From assembly GCA_910585295.1 (NCBI GenBank), contig CAJUDE010000012.1, positions 29,234 to 93,233 on the forward strand: 64,000 nucleotides of DNA, in the 5' to 3' direction. The notes under the pieces were generated by a model. The model did not search any database, was not told the DNA's origin, and saw nothing but the letters and a program-made list of their open reading frames with translations. The DNA comes from an uncultured Lachnospiraceae bacterium. Its GTDB lineage: Bacteria; Bacillota; Clostridia; Lachnospirales; Lachnospiraceae. This document shows, one piece after another, positions 41,603 to 50,714 of this stretch. The translations under genes and the position numbers were made by a program. The number at the start of each line of letters is the position of its first letter. Positions within the stretch are counted from its first letter, which is position 1.

Positions 41603-42094
41603 CTACTCTTTCCTCTCATATTTGAGGAAATAATATTCCAGGTCAAAATACGTCTGCTCCTCGCTGTCCGCCACCAGTTCCCAGCCTTCTTTTTCATCCA
41701 AATTAGGGAACCAGGCGTCCGCCAGGTATTCATAGTCAATCTTAGTAATATACGCCACATCGCATAAATCTGCCATCTGGTGATAAATGCTCTCCCCGCC
41801 CACAATATAAATGTCCTGGCTGTTGTATTTTTCCAGTTCTGCCAGCAGCCCTTCCATGCTATGGACTGCCAAAGCGCCCTTTGCCTGAAAATCCCGGTTC
41901 TTGGTCAGCACAATATTCGTCCTGTTTTTTAGGGGCTGCCCGCCGGGAAAAGTTTCCAGTGTTTTCCTCCCCACCACTACCACCTTCCCGGTGGTCATCC
42001 TCTGGAAATATTTCATATCCTCTGGAATCCGCACCAACAGTTTATTGTCCATCCCTATGCCCCAGTTTTTATCCACTGCCGCTATTAAATTCAT
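41603..42094 (-). CDS. folA: Dihydrofolate reductase
   Basis: A 163-residue DHFR, makes tetrahydrofolate with NADPH. Family marks: LIAAVDKNWGIGMDNKLLVR, PEDMKYFQRMTTGKVVVVGR with NADPH-binding Arg/Thr, and YIVGGESIYHQMADLCDVAY near the end. ATG 42094 follows GGAGGCGTGATT. It follows thyA by about 45 bp in the same direction; DHFR recycles the dihydrofolate that thymidylate synthase forms. Confidence 0.95.
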   Translation of the reverse strand: MNLIAAVDKNWGIGMDNKLLVRIPEDMKYFQRMTTGKVVVVGRKTLETFPGGQPLKNRTNIVLTKNRDFQAKGALAVHSMEGLLAELEKYNSQDIYIVGGESIYHQMADLCDVAYITKIDYEYLADAWFPNLDEKEGWELVADSEEQTYFDLEYYFLKYERKE

Positions 42095-42139
42095 AATCAC
42101 GCCTCCTATGCCCTCAGCCTTTCGGTTTTCACTGCATTA

Positions 42140-42988
42140 TTAGACCGCCACCGGAATATTTGCCACCTGCGGCCCTGTCACATAATCTTCCAGCCTGACG
42201 TCATCCCTTGTAAATTGGTAGAAATCCTTCACCTCTGGGTTCAGCCAGAATTTTGGGGCTGGATAAGTTTCCCGCCCAATCAGTTCCTTTACCAAAGGGA
42301 TGTGCCTATCGTAAATATGCGCGTCCGCAATTACATGCACCAGCTCCCCAGCTTCCATCCCGCAAACCTGAGCCAACATGTGCATCAGCACCGCATACTG
42401 GCATACATTCCAATTGTTCGCAGTCAGCACATCCTGGGAACGCTGGTTTAAAATGGCATTGAGCGTTAATTTTTCCTGCCCTGGTTTCTGGGTTACGTTA
42501 AACGTCATGCTATAGGCGCAAGGATAGAGGTTCATTTCACTCAAATCCTGATGCACATACAAATTTGTCAATATCCTGCGGCTATATGGGTTATGTTTCA
42601 AATCATAAATCACACGGTCTACCTGGTCCATCATGCCTTCCCGGTAAGCATGCTTCACCCCCATCTGATAGCCATACGCTTTCCCGATGGAGCCTGTCCC
42701 ATCCGCCCATTCATCCCAGATATGGCTGTGCAGGTCATGGATATTATTTGATTTTTTCTGCCAGATCCAAAGCACCTCATCGGTGCAGCTTTTAATCGCT
42801 GTCTTGCGCAGCGTGATTGCTGGGAATTCTTTTGACAAATCGTAACGGTTCACCACGCCGAATTTCTTAATGGTATAGGCGCTGGTCCCATCTTCCCAAT
42901 GGGGGCGCACTTTCTCCCCTTCGGTACTAAAGCCGTTATCCAAAATATCCTGGCACATTTCTATAAAAATATGGTCTGCTAAACTCAT
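42140..42988 (-). CDS. thyA: Thymidylate synthase
   Basis: About 282 residues; methylates dUMP to dTMP using methylene-tetrahydrofolate. Present: the Arg loop region, catalytic Cys in MNLYPCAYSMTFNV, NQRSQDVLTANNWNVCQYAV for dUMP binding, and HIYDRHIPLVKELIGRE. It is of a divergent subgroup (PCA in place of the common PCH; NNWN for PFN), as also seen in some Bacilli and Clostridia. ATG 42988 follows AAGGAGAAGCAA; the longer reading to 43066 is not supported. Operon thyA-folA-AEC carrier. Confidence 0.93.
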   Translation of the reverse strand: MSLADHIFIEMCQDILDNGFSTEGEKVRPHWEDGTSAYTIKKFGVVNRYDLSKEFPAITLRKTAIKSCTDEVLWIWQKKSNNIHDLHSHIWDEWADGTGSIGKAYGYQMGVKHAYREGMMDQVDRVIYDLKHNPYSRRILTNLYVHQDLSEMNLYPCAYSMTFNVTQKPGQEKLTLNAILNQRSQDVLTANNWNVCQYAVLMHMLAQVCGMEAGELVHVIADAHIYDRHIPLVKELIGRETYPAPKFWLNPEVKDFYQFTRDDVRLEDYVTGPQVANIPVAV

Positions 42989-43217
42989 TTGCTTCTCCTT
43001 ATTTTGTATCCATCCTTTTCCTAGATTCATCCGAACCATCATAACACAATTTTTCAGTTGCTTCAATGCGATCCCATCTGCTTATTTTTACAAAAATAAA
43101 TATTTTTTCTTTTTTAAAGATTTTTTCACAAAAATAGTGTATACTGTAACCGATTGAGCGCCAACAGACAGCTCATTATTTTATAGATAATTATTTTAAA
43201 TTGTAAGGAGAATGATT

Positions 43218-43478
43218 ATGAGCCAGAAAAAAGTAGACCGCTATAAAGAGGAAAAAGCCAATCGGAAAAAAATTATGAAACGTGAGAAAATGCAGCGCAA
43301 AGCCGCCGCCTTAGGCGCAACAGTGGTCAGCGCCGCAATTGTCGTATGGCTGGGGTATTCCGCCTTTGGGTATTTCTCAAAACAGGAGGATGGCGCCCCT
43401 ATCCAGACAGAAGTTGACTTAAGCGCAATCACAGAGTATATGAACGGCCTATATACGGAGGATACGGCAAACCAGTAA
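43218..43478 (+). CDS. Small membrane protein, unrecognised
   Basis: An 86-residue protein with a very basic N-terminus (RYKEEKANRKKIMKREKMQR), one transmembrane helix (about residues 33-53) and an outer acidic tail. AAGGAG 7 nt before ATG 43218. It stands alone, facing away from thyA. Similar small membrane proteins are widespread in Lachnospiraceae; function unknown. Confidence 0.6.
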   Translation: MSQKKVDRYKEEKANRKKIMKREKMQRKAAALGATVVSAAIVVWLGYSAFGYFSKQEDGAPIQTEVDLSAITEYMNGLYTEDTANQ

Positions 43479-43582
43479 TTTTGGGCAGCGTGTGCCTCCC
43501 ACCCCTTGGCAGCCTGCCTAAGATTGCCCTAGGGGCGTGGCAAACCATAAAACCATGCTACGCCCCTAGGATATTTCAAACT

Positions 43583-44344
43583 TCATTTCTCCACAACAAG
43601 GAGGAAACGATGGATCTTCCCTTCTATTACCCCTTCCCGCTCCAATAACTCTTGGGCATGGTAAAGGTTGTCCAGGCAGCTTTTTACACTGAAATTAGGA
43701 AATTCCCACGGAATAACCCGTGCAAACCAGACAAGCGCCCCCACATCCCAAAATTTTATTGGGCGAAACGCCTCTTGCGCCTTGCGAATGGCAAACCCTA
43801 ACTCCTGGAACCCTTTGGCTGCGATATCCAAATACTGGTTCGGAAATGGAAGCTCTGGCACATCATCTAGCAGCAGCTCCACAAGTTCCCTGTCATTTTC
43901 CGCCCCTACCTGTTCTGTGATAAATATGCCCCCGTCTTTTAACAGCCTCCAAATTTCCCCTGGGTTAAAATTCCCATGGCGGTTTATAATCTGGTCAAAA
44001 CTCTGGCCACAAAACGGCAGCCTGCCTTCCCCATCTGCTTGCTTGAAATCAACCCCCAAGGGAGATAACACCTTTTCACACAGCTCCACATTGGGCTGGT
44101 AATTCTCTGTGGCAGCCAGGTTGCCATAAGGATGCCCTAAGGACAGCAGGAACTCCCCGCCCCCAGTATCAATATCAAGCAATTTCATCTCCGGCTTTAA
44201 ATGCTGCTGGACAAGCTCCCGATAATTCCAAGGCAAATCCCGTTCCTCGTCATACTTTCCATTAATATGGGAAAAATCCCAACCATGGATATGGGCCGCT
44301 TCTTCTTCCTGCAGCCATAATCTTAAATATGCTTCTCTATCCAT
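43583..44344 (-). CDS. SAM-dependent methyltransferase
   Basis: A 253-residue class I methyltransferase: motif I LLDIDTGGGEFLLSLGHP, acidic ATENYQPNVELCEKVL, and post-motif FDQIINRHGNFNPGEIWRLL with IFITEQVGAEND. The N-terminal 35 residues are helical (AYLRLWLQEEEAAHIHGWDF). Substrate unknown; such proteins act on small molecules or tRNA. ATG 44344 follows AAAGGGGCAGGGAAG. Confidence 0.85.
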   Translation of the reverse strand: MDREAYLRLWLQEEEAAHIHGWDFSHINGKYDEERDLPWNYRELVQQHLKPEMKLLDIDTGGGEFLLSLGHPYGNLAATENYQPNVELCEKVLSPLGVDFKQADGEGRLPFCGQSFDQIINRHGNFNPGEIWRLLKDGGIFITEQVGAENDRELVELLLDDVPELPFPNQYLDIAAKGFQELGFAIRKAQEAFRPIKFWDVGALVWFARVIPWEFPNFSVKSCLDNLYHAQELLEREGVIEGKIHRFLLVVEK

Positions 44345-44545
44345 CTTCCCTGCCCCTTTCATGTACGTTCCCTATACTTCTTATTATACAGATTTTGGAA
44401 ACTATGTCGAGCAAATATAGCCTTTCTATTTTAGCTATTTGCTGGCGGATATCCTGCAAAGCGACAGGTAAAGGCAGCGGGTAAACGCGCGCGCGACTGG
44501 CTCACCTAGCCTTTCATTCCCTGCGGGAATAAAAGGAAAAAGAAA

Positions 44546-44576
44546 AACACCCGTAAACCTTATGGTTACGGATGTT
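44546..44576 (-). terminator. Rho-independent terminator of the tRNA-Gly gene
   Basis: On the minus strand AACATCCGTAACC pairs with GGTTTACGGGTGTT around a 4-nt loop, followed by TTTCTTTTTCC. It lies 9 bp past the tRNA 3' end. Confidence 0.85.
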
Positions 44577-44585
44577 CGATATAAG

Positions 44586-44658
44586 AGCGATAGACGGGGC
44601 TCGAACCCGCGGTCTCGACCTTGGCAAGGTCGCGCGTTACCAACTACGCCACTATCGC
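44586..44658 (-). tRNA. tRNA-Gly (anticodon GCC)
   Basis: Minus-strand cloverleaf: acceptor GCGATAG/CTATCGC with discriminator T, D arm GCGTAGTTGGTAACGC, anticodon arm CGACC-TTGCCAA-GGTCG giving anticodon GCC, T arm GCGGG-TTCGAGC-CCCGT. Length 73 nt; CCA is not encoded. A clear terminator follows. Confidence 0.97.
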
Positions 44659-45027
44659 ATGTCATGTTAAGATCTTACTACATAACTTCCTTTTTGTCAA
44701 CACTTTTTAGAAATTTTTTATCTTATAGGAAAGACATTGTCGCGCTAAAGCGTGAAAGTGTCTTCCTATAAGACAAAAACAATATGCGCACTCGCACAAG
44801 AGGGATATATTGCTTCGCAATTGTGCCTGGCGCTTGTTCAGAACGGACCGAAACGGAGCGTAGACGCCAATCCCTTCAAGATTGAGGGGACAGGGAAGCC
44901 CCAGTGGGCTTGCTGCGGGGTATTTAGTTTTTGTGCGGCTCGAAACTACTGCCGCCCTGCTCTTTCCACGCATATTTTCCCTTCCGCCCTCATATAGTAG
45001 TTCAAAGAGAGATTAAGGAGGAATCCT
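44659..45027. other. 369-bp intergenic stretch
   Basis: Contains the short hairpin repeat at 44714-44779 and the leader of the gene at 45028. Otherwise no gene or known RNA element is recognised. Confidence 0.6.
44714..44779. repeat. 66-bp hairpin of the TTATAGGAAA/TTTCCTATAA family
   Basis: TTTTTTATCTTATAGGAA and TTCCTATAAGACAAAAA are near-perfect inverted arms; an inner stem includes TTTCACGCTTTAGCG-like pairing. The outer arm matches the termini of the 569-794 element exactly over 19 bp. Sits just upstream of the tRNA-Gly gene on its strand. Confidence 0.7.
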
Positions 45028-45468
45028 GTGAGTTCAAAAACAAAGATTGTTGTTCTGCATTTAAAAGAGGTAGTCTACACAGCGATTTTCGCGGTACTTG
45101 GAATTTTGTTGGTATTACTGCTGATTTTTATGTTCCTGCCGGATGACAAAGATAAGGCTGCAAAAGAAACCATGAAATATACGGCGGGGGTATATACTTC
45201 CTCCATACAATTAAATGACAATGCCATAGATGTGGAGGTGGCAGTGGATGAAAAGCATATCAACTCCATTACATTAGTAAACCTGGATGAAGCCACCGCT
45301 GCCATGTACCCTCTGATGCAGCCAACGCTGGATAACCTTACCCAGCAGATTTATGAGAAACAATCCCTGGACAATATTTCTTATGGGGACGACAACCAAT
45401 ATACGTCCATGGTACTGTTAAACGCAATTCAGTCCGCGCTGGATAAAGCAGCATACATAGAAGAATGA
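45028..45468 (+). CDS. Single-pass membrane protein with FMN-binding-like outer domain
   Basis: A 146-residue protein from a GTG start behind AAGGAGGAATCCT. TM helix at about residues 17-37 (TAIFAVLGILLVLLLIFMFL). The outer domain (AGVYTSSIQLNDNAIDVEVA; NYITLVNL-type strand; LLNAIQSALDKA) resembles the FMN-binding/NosR-like repeat found in NqrC/RnfG relatives, but the flavin-attachment S(T)GAT motif is missing. Function uncertain. A hairpin terminator follows. Confidence 0.6.
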   Translation: MSSKTKIVVLHLKEVVYTAIFAVLGILLVLLLIFMFLPDDKDKAAKETMKYTAGVYTSSIQLNDNAIDVEVAVDEKHINSITLVNLDEATAAMYPLMQPTLDNLTQQIYEKQSLDNISYGDDNQYTSMVLLNAIQSALDKAAYIEE

Positions 45469-45474
45469 CATTAT

Positions 45475-45508
45475 TGCAGCCGCCTTGCACTAACGCAAAG
45501 CGGCTGCA
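45475..45508. terminator. Hairpin between convergent genes
   Basis: TGCAGCCGC pairs with GCGGCTGCA with an inner CTTGC/GCAAA stem, between the plus-strand membrane protein gene and the minus-strand degV gene. Confidence 0.65.
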
Positions 45509-45532
45509 TTCTGCCGCAAGCCTGATTCCCGC

Positions 45533-46372
45533 CTAGGCTACAATAATAATGCCCCCATCACTGGCGTACATACTGCTGATACCTGCAGTTTCCACAACAA
45601 TAATATCCTTAAATTTCGCAAGCTTCTTAATCTTCTCAACTGCTTCCTTCGCCCTATTGGGGCAATTGCAATAGGATATTGCAAGGATCTTTTCCTGAGG
45701 CCGCTTTGTTTTCCCCACCAGGTCCGCAATCATCTTATCCACAGCCCTTACAATCCCCCTTGCCTGCCCAATCTGGCAAATCGTGCCTTCCGCAGTCCCT
45801 GCCATCACAGGCTTAATATTCAGGGTATTTGCCACAAACGCCTTAATATTGCTTAACCTGCCGTTTTTCCTGAGGGTTTCTAATGTCTCTAACACAAAAG
45901 AAGTATTCAGCTCTGCGATAAACGCATCCACTTTTTTTACCACTTCTTCAAATGCCAGCCCTTCTTTTTCGCATTCCTGAATTTTCATGGCGATTACAGT
46001 TTCCCCCACAGAGGCAGATTTGGAATCAAATACATGGATTTTCTTCTCCCCCTTTTCTTCCAGATACAGCTTCCGCCCCAACTGCGCGCTGTTATAAGAG
46101 CCGCTAAGCTGGGAAGAAAGGGTCACTGCATACACATGTTTTGCTTCACAGTCAAAGGCTTCCATGTACCGCTCTGGTGAAGGGCAGGTGGATTTAGGAC
46201 AATTGGGGCTTTTTGCCACCCTCTGCAAAAACTCCGCCTGGTCGAACGTATCATCATCCACAATATGGTAATCGTCTACAAAAATTTCCAATGGCACGGA
46301 CTCAAAATGCCTGTCTTCCTTCAAATTCCCTGGCAGCTCCCCACAACTGTCAACTACAATTTTATAGCTCAT
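45533..46372 (-). CDS. DegV-family fatty-acid-binding protein
   Basis: A 279-residue DegV/FakB-type protein: KIVVDSCGELPGNLK at the start, PLEIFVDDYHIVDDDTFDQA, CPKSTCPSPERYMEAFD with the ligand-site Thr/Ser, SSQLSGSYNSAQLGRKL, and RKNGRLSNIKAFVANTLNIK. These proteins bind a fatty acid and present it to the FakA kinase for phospholipid synthesis. No fakA lies nearby. A good GGAAGGAC site precedes the ATG. Confidence 0.9.
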   Translation of the reverse strand: MSYKIVVDSCGELPGNLKEDRHFESVPLEIFVDDYHIVDDDTFDQAEFLQRVAKSPNCPKSTCPSPERYMEAFDCEAKHVYAVTLSSQLSGSYNSAQLGRKLYLEEKGEKKIHVFDSKSASVGETVIAMKIQECEKEGLAFEEVVKKVDAFIAELNTSFVLETLETLRKNGRLSNIKAFVANTLNIKPVMAGTAEGTICQIGQARGIVRAVDKMIADLVGKTKRPQEKILAISYCNCPNRAKEAVEKIKKLAKFKDIIVVETAGISSMYASDGGIIIVA

Positions 46373-46819
46373 GTCCTTCCTCCTAAATATAGTATCATTT
46401 CCCAGTACATTTCATATTTTAAAATAGTAATATAAGTATATATTGTCATTATACATAGTTTTCAATACCACTTAATACTAACATAAATATTTTTCTTTGA
46501 AAAGACCTATTTTAAAAAGAATCCCCTTAGGCAAGTATATTTATGAAAATTAAGAAAGAATGCGCACAGCGCATTCTCCGTGCGCGAGCGGATTGCGTAG
46601 CAATAAATTCCCTCTCCGCGAGCTGCACATAATTTTTTTATCTTATAGGAAATTTATGCACTTTAACACTTCACAGTAACACGGTATTTCCTATAAAACA
46701 AAAAATCCGGCTCGCCGGACTTTCGCGCCAAAGTAATAAAAATGGCTGCCGTTACATATTTGCTTTCTATGTAACAACAGCCCGAAATCCCAGGGCGGCC
46801 TTACGCGCCCGCCCTCCAA
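46373..46819. other. 447-bp intergenic region with palindromes and repeat
   Basis: AT-rich promoter-like DNA upstream of degV (46380-46550), a perfect 8-bp palindrome GAATGCGC-aca-GCGCATTC at 46558-46576, the repeat at 46633-46698, and a short TCCGGC-tc-GCCGGA hairpin just after it. No gene seen. Confidence 0.6.
46633..46698. repeat. 66-bp copy of the repeat core found at 569-634
   Basis: TTTTTTTATCTTATAGGAAA through ACACTTCACAGTAACACGGT to TTTCCTATAAAA. Only about three mismatches to 569-634. Unlike that copy, it lacks the distant right-end arm, so it is an incomplete or shorter form. Confidence 0.8.
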
Positions 46820-48004
46820 TCAGTTAAAGCAAAAGCTGATTTCCTTCCACAGGTTATCTTCAATATAATTGACCTGTGTTATCCCATCGCAGTAATCTGC
46901 AATGTACCCTTCCTGGATAAAATACCGAAAGGCCTGCTTTTTCAGGATTTCATCCGAAAACCTAAAAGTCACTACCCTTCCCTGCATCCATGCTTCCGCC
47001 AAAATAGCCCCCATCCATTCCGGGTCCCATTCCTCTATATAAGTTCCCTCTTTGATATAATAATTATTCATCACTGCATTGCATTGCGGCAGGTCAATTG
47101 CCGCATCCGGCACATGCCCCATTAGCATTTCCTCTGTAGTCATCGCCATATAATTATAATCTATAAACGAAGTCTCCAGCCCTTCTTTATTGCGGTACCC
47201 GTTATTCCCCCAGGTAGCGTCCATATAATAGTATTCCCCATCCAGGCAGATTAAATTCCATGCATGGGCGTCCCCCAATGCCGTCCCGGACACAATAACG
47301 CTCTGGACGCCCAACTGCCCCAGCAGATATTGGACTGCGCAGGCATATCCCTGGCAAACTGTCTGCCGCTTGATAAACACACTGATAATATTTTGGCTGT
47401 CAGTTGCGTCCTGCACATATTCTGTCTTAAGCGCCAGAAGCTCATATACATACTTCGCCTTATCATAATCCGTGTCATTGATGGAAATCCCACCAAGCCA
47501 CACATCCACAATATCGTCAATCTGAACCTGTATAATCTTACGCTCCTCCTCTGACATGGTGTATTTAGGGGCAAATTCCAGGCTTACCAGCTCGTCTCCT
47601 TTGGTATATCGGGTAAACACATACCCTTCCACCCAGAACAGCCCCCCATAGTCACCGCAAACTGCCGCATATGCCCGGCGCATCAGGTCTAAGTCCGTAG
47701 TGGAAAGCTTTATTTTATCTTTATGGTTTAAAATTGCTGTGAGCATCTCATCATAAATAATTTTCCCCTGCCCGTCCAGATGCTCATAAGCATATTTCCC
47801 CATTGAAATCTGGTCGCGCTGCGGGCTGTCCAACTGCCTTGTATCTGCCAAAGGGGCTTCTGCCTTCTGCTTGTTTTCATCTGCGTCCACACTTTCTGAC
47901 TCTTTCTGCAGGGCTTTTTGAAAACCATTTAGGGAACATGCATTCATGCTGCTTAAGCACACTGCAAGCAATAACAGCAGCGCCTTGCTCCTTGTCAACC
48001 TCAT
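46820..48004 (-). CDS. Transglutaminase-like lipoprotein
   Basis: A 394-residue lipoprotein; the signal ends in a lipobox-like SSMNAC. Transglutaminase core: Cys in RQTVCQGYACAVQYLLGQLG, His in GTALGDAHAWNLICLDGEYY, Asp in YYMDATWGN. These form the Cys-His-Asp triad of papain-like transglutaminase/protease domains. It likely acts on peptide or peptidoglycan substrates on the outer face of the membrane. N-terminal ~150 residues have no recognised domain. Starts 41 bp after the aminopeptidase gene. Confidence 0.82.
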   Translation of the reverse strand: MRLTRSKALLLLLAVCLSSMNACSLNGFQKALQKESESVDADENKQKAEAPLADTRQLDSPQRDQISMGKYAYEHLDGQGKIIYDEMLTAILNHKDKIKLSTTDLDLMRRAYAAVCGDYGGLFWVEGYVFTRYTKGDELVSLEFAPKYTMSEEERKIIQVQIDDIVDVWLGGISINDTDYDKAKYVYELLALKTEYVQDATDSQNIISVFIKRQTVCQGYACAVQYLLGQLGVQSVIVSGTALGDAHAWNLICLDGEYYYMDATWGNNGYRNKEGLETSFIDYNYMAMTTEEMLMGHVPDAAIDLPQCNAVMNNYYIKEGTYIEEWDPEWMGAILAEAWMQGRVVTFRFSDEILKKQAFRYFIQEGYIADYCDGITQVNYIEDNLWKEISFCFN

Positions 48005-48045
48005 CTCCCATTACCTTCCTTTTCCATGCTGTATATTCCTGAAGC

Positions 48046-49335
48046 CTAAATCTGATAAAATGCTGTAATAAATTCCGTCAAGGCCTCCATATCCGCCGCC
48101 CCCATTGTCTCAACCGCAGAATGCATGGCCAGCAGCGGCACCCCAATGTCCACTGTGCGGACTGGCAAAATGCTTGATGCAATTGCCCCAAGGGTCCCGC
48201 CCCCCTGCATATCGGAGCGGTTCACAAACTTCTGGTATGGGATTGCTTGCTTCTGGCAAATTTGCTCTACAATTGCAATTGCTTCACAATCTGTCGCATA
48301 GGATTGGGAAGCAGCCTCTTTCAGGCAAAACCCCCGTCCCAGCACCGGCTTATTCGTAATGTCCATCTTCCCCATTTGGTTGGGGTGGGACCCATGGGCT
48401 ACATCCACAGATAAAAACAAAGCGTCATACAAACTCTCCTGAGCCTGCTCCACAGACTTGCCCAAGCTGGCGTTTATCTTTTCCAACAGGTTTAACAGCA
48501 GCAAGGATCCCGCCCCTTGCTTGGTTCGGCTCCCAATCTCCTCATGGTCAAACAGCGCCGCCACATTCAGCCCCTTATTGCGCTCACCGTTTATTAGCCC
48601 GGTCAAAAGCGCCTGCACAGAAGTAAGGTTATCCAGCCTTGGGGATAATACCAGCCCGTCCCCAATGCCCACAACCTTTGGCTTCTCCATACAGTAAACC
48701 CACAACTCAAAATCTAGTATATCTTCCAATTTTTCCTGCAGCTCTTTTGCAAGGAACTCCATCAGCGCTTTCCCCTCTGCCATATTTTCTCCCAACAAGC
48801 CCAAAATTGGAAGCATATCTGTCTGTTTATTCAACTCCACGCCTTTATTTACCTCACGGTTCATATGGATGGCAAGGTTCGGAATGGCCAGCAGCGGCTT
48901 CTCTACAGAAAGGTAGCGCATTTTGGGGTGCATCACATCTTCGCCCCTTACAGCCACGCGCCCGGAAATGCTTAAAGGGCGGTCCAGCCAAGTATTTAAT
49001 ATGGCTCCGCCATACACCTCCACATTCACTTGACAATATCCCCCTGCACAGATATCGGGATTTGGCTTCACCCTTAAACATGGAAAATCTGTATGTGCCG
49101 CCCCAATACGGATTGCATCCCGAAATTCCGCCCAAGCCCCTATAGTAAAAGCAAATAAGGTCGTGTCATGATGCTTTACATAATATTTCCCGCGCTCTGT
49201 CAACCCCCAGCCCTTGCGAAAGCTCAATTCTTCAAACCCTGCTTCCTCTAGCTGGGACGCCGCTTCCCTTACCACCATCACCGGGCTTGTCCCTTTTTCC
49301 AGCAAACGGAATAATTTCTGATTGATATGTCCCAT
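48046..49335 (-). CDS. apeB: M18-family aminopeptidase
   Basis: A 429-residue dinuclear zinc aminopeptidase removing N-terminal acidic or neutral residues. Metal and catalytic motifs: AAHTDFPCLRVKPNP, FDHEEIGSRTKQGAGS, SVDVAHGSHPNQMGK and the C-terminal VDIGVPLLAMHSAVETMGAA. Length is standard for M18. ATG 49335 follows AGGAGGCAGGACGAT; the longer reading to 49392 is unlikely. Upstream of the transglutaminase-like gene. Confidence 0.92.
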   Translation of the reverse strand: MGHINQKLFRLLEKGTSPVMVVREAASQLEEAGFEELSFRKGWGLTERGKYYVKHHDTTLFAFTIGAWAEFRDAIRIGAAHTDFPCLRVKPNPDICAGGYCQVNVEVYGGAILNTWLDRPLSISGRVAVRGEDVMHPKMRYLSVEKPLLAIPNLAIHMNREVNKGVELNKQTDMLPILGLLGENMAEGKALMEFLAKELQEKLEDILDFELWVYCMEKPKVVGIGDGLVLSPRLDNLTSVQALLTGLINGERNKGLNVAALFDHEEIGSRTKQGAGSLLLLNLLEKINASLGKSVEQAQESLYDALFLSVDVAHGSHPNQMGKMDITNKPVLGRGFCLKEAASQSYATDCEAIAIVEQICQKQAIPYQKFVNRSDMQGGGTLGAIASSILPVRTVDIGVPLLAMHSAVETMGAADMEALTEFITAFYQI

Positions 49336-49586
49336 ATCGTCCTGCCTCCTGAGATTATTTACCTTTCTGTGTATTATACTATAGTCCCACAACTTTTTCT
49401 ACTAATATATTCTGCATAGGGGCTGCCGTCCCCCATAAACCCGCGTCGCCGCCCCGCTGCCTTAAAAATGATGGCTATTTGCCCTTGTTTTTTTATGGTA
49501 TGCACTTTATACTATCCCTAAAGCGCACATTACTAATTCCTGCCCTATCAGGACAGTATAAAAATTTTATTTTGGGAGGTATCGCT

Positions 49587-50096
49587 ATGACGGCTCTGTC
49601 CATCTTAGATATAAAAGAATTTATGAACCTATTGTTACGCACAGACACTTTTGACAGCTTCCTTATGCTGGAAGGGTCCATCACCACTTACATGGCTTAC
49701 CTACTGGATGGGCATGCCATATCTGACTTTTTCAGCCCAGAGGATGAATCCTATGATGTGGTTTCCCAGGAAAAATATATCCCTTTTTCCCTTGTGCGCC
49801 CAATCTGTTTTGACATTATGAAAGGCAAACGCACCCCTTCTTCCTTTAAATTTGTGTTCCAGCTTTCCAACGCCAACCAGGAACGCACCATCGCCTCTGT
49901 ACACAGCAATTTTTCCCCGGCGGATATTTCTGGCATGTACCTGAACCTGAAATACCAAAACCAGTCTCTGACTTGCACTACAGGCGTCTCCTACCGTATT
50001 TTTTCCATGGACAAATCCTTGGAATATGCCTGGGACGACATGGTAAAACGCTTTTTTAAGAAGCGCCAGATTGCCTTTGAACTGCTGGTTTCCTGA
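49587..50096 (+). CDS. DUF5721-like conserved cytosolic protein
   Basis: A 169-residue protein with no signal or membrane segment. IKEFMNLLLRTDTFDSFLML, IPFSLVRPICFDIMKGKRTP and FSPADISGMYLNLKYQNQSL match my recollection of a clostridial conserved family of unknown function (DUF5721). TTTTGGGAGG lies 8 nt before ATG 49587; an upstream ATG at 49479 has no ribosome site. Single gene. Confidence 0.65.
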   Translation: MTALSILDIKEFMNLLLRTDTFDSFLMLEGSITTYMAYLLDGHAISDFFSPEDESYDVVSQEKYIPFSLVRPICFDIMKGKRTPSSFKFVFQLSNANQERTIASVHSNFSPADISGMYLNLKYQNQSLTCTTGVSYRIFSMDKSLEYAWDDMVKRFFKKRQIAFELLVS

Positions 50097-50216
50097 CTTT
50101 TTAAATATTTTTAATATTTTCTTTTAATATTCCTTTACTTTTTCCATATTATGTGTTACTATAGTCCCATGTTGTAGACAATATACAATATAGATTATTT
50201 TTTGGAGGTACTTGAC

Positions 50217-50417
50217 ATGCAAGGTACAGTAAAGTGGTTTAACAATCAAAAGGGCTATGGTTTTATTTCTGATGAATCTGGAAATGATGTATTTGTACAT
50301 TATTCTGGGTTAAACATGGAAGGTTTCAAGTCCTTAGAAGAAGGTGCGGCTGTAGAGTTTGACGTTACAGAAGGGTCCAAAGGGCCTCAGGCTGTAAACG
50401 TAACCGTCGTACACTAA
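50217..50417 (+). CDS. Cold-shock protein (CspA family)
   Basis: A 66-residue nucleic-acid chaperone: GTVKWFNNQKGYGFISDE contains RNP1 and NDVFVHYSGL RNP2. It binds single-stranded RNA or DNA. ATG 50217 has TTTTGGAGG upstream. The leader from about 50100 is AT-rich. A strong terminator lies about 100 bp downstream. Confidence 0.95.
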   Translation: MQGTVKWFNNQKGYGFISDESGNDVFVHYSGLNMEGFKSLEEGAAVEFDVTEGSKGPQAVNVTVVH

Positions 50418-50518
50418 TTTTAATCAGGTTTTTCGCTACGTACCTTTGTCAATAATATAGAAATTTCGGTTTTTTATTTTGATATAAGATATAGAGGGAT
50501 TACAATTGATTAGAAAAA

Positions 50519-50562
50519 AACTGCTGTATCCACTACAGAATGTGGGTACAGCAGTTTTTTTG
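50519..50562 (+). terminator. Rho-independent terminator after the cold-shock gene
   Basis: AACTGCTGTA-t-CCAC...GTGG-g-TACAGCAGTT followed by a run of eight T. The A run before it makes it work on the minus strand too. Confidence 0.85.
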
Positions 50563-50714
50563 TTCTCTGGTAGGATTATGTCAAAAGGGTGCGCTGCGGC
50601 GGAAATGGAATACAGCCAAAACTGCCCGCCGCAGGAAAAGGACCCTGCTTTGCAGGATTCCAAGTTCCCATATAAGTCAGGCCTTTTCACGCAAAAGTGA
50701 AAGGCTTTGCCCTA

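Noticed and set aside
44780..45027. Riboswitch or structured RNA before the FMN-binding-like gene
   Set aside because: No conserved FMN, TPP, cobalamin or other known core could be recognised; only short local hairpins.
49479..49586. N-terminal extension of the DUF5721-like protein
   Set aside because: The ribosome site TTTTGGGAGG lies inside this stretch and positions the start at 49587.
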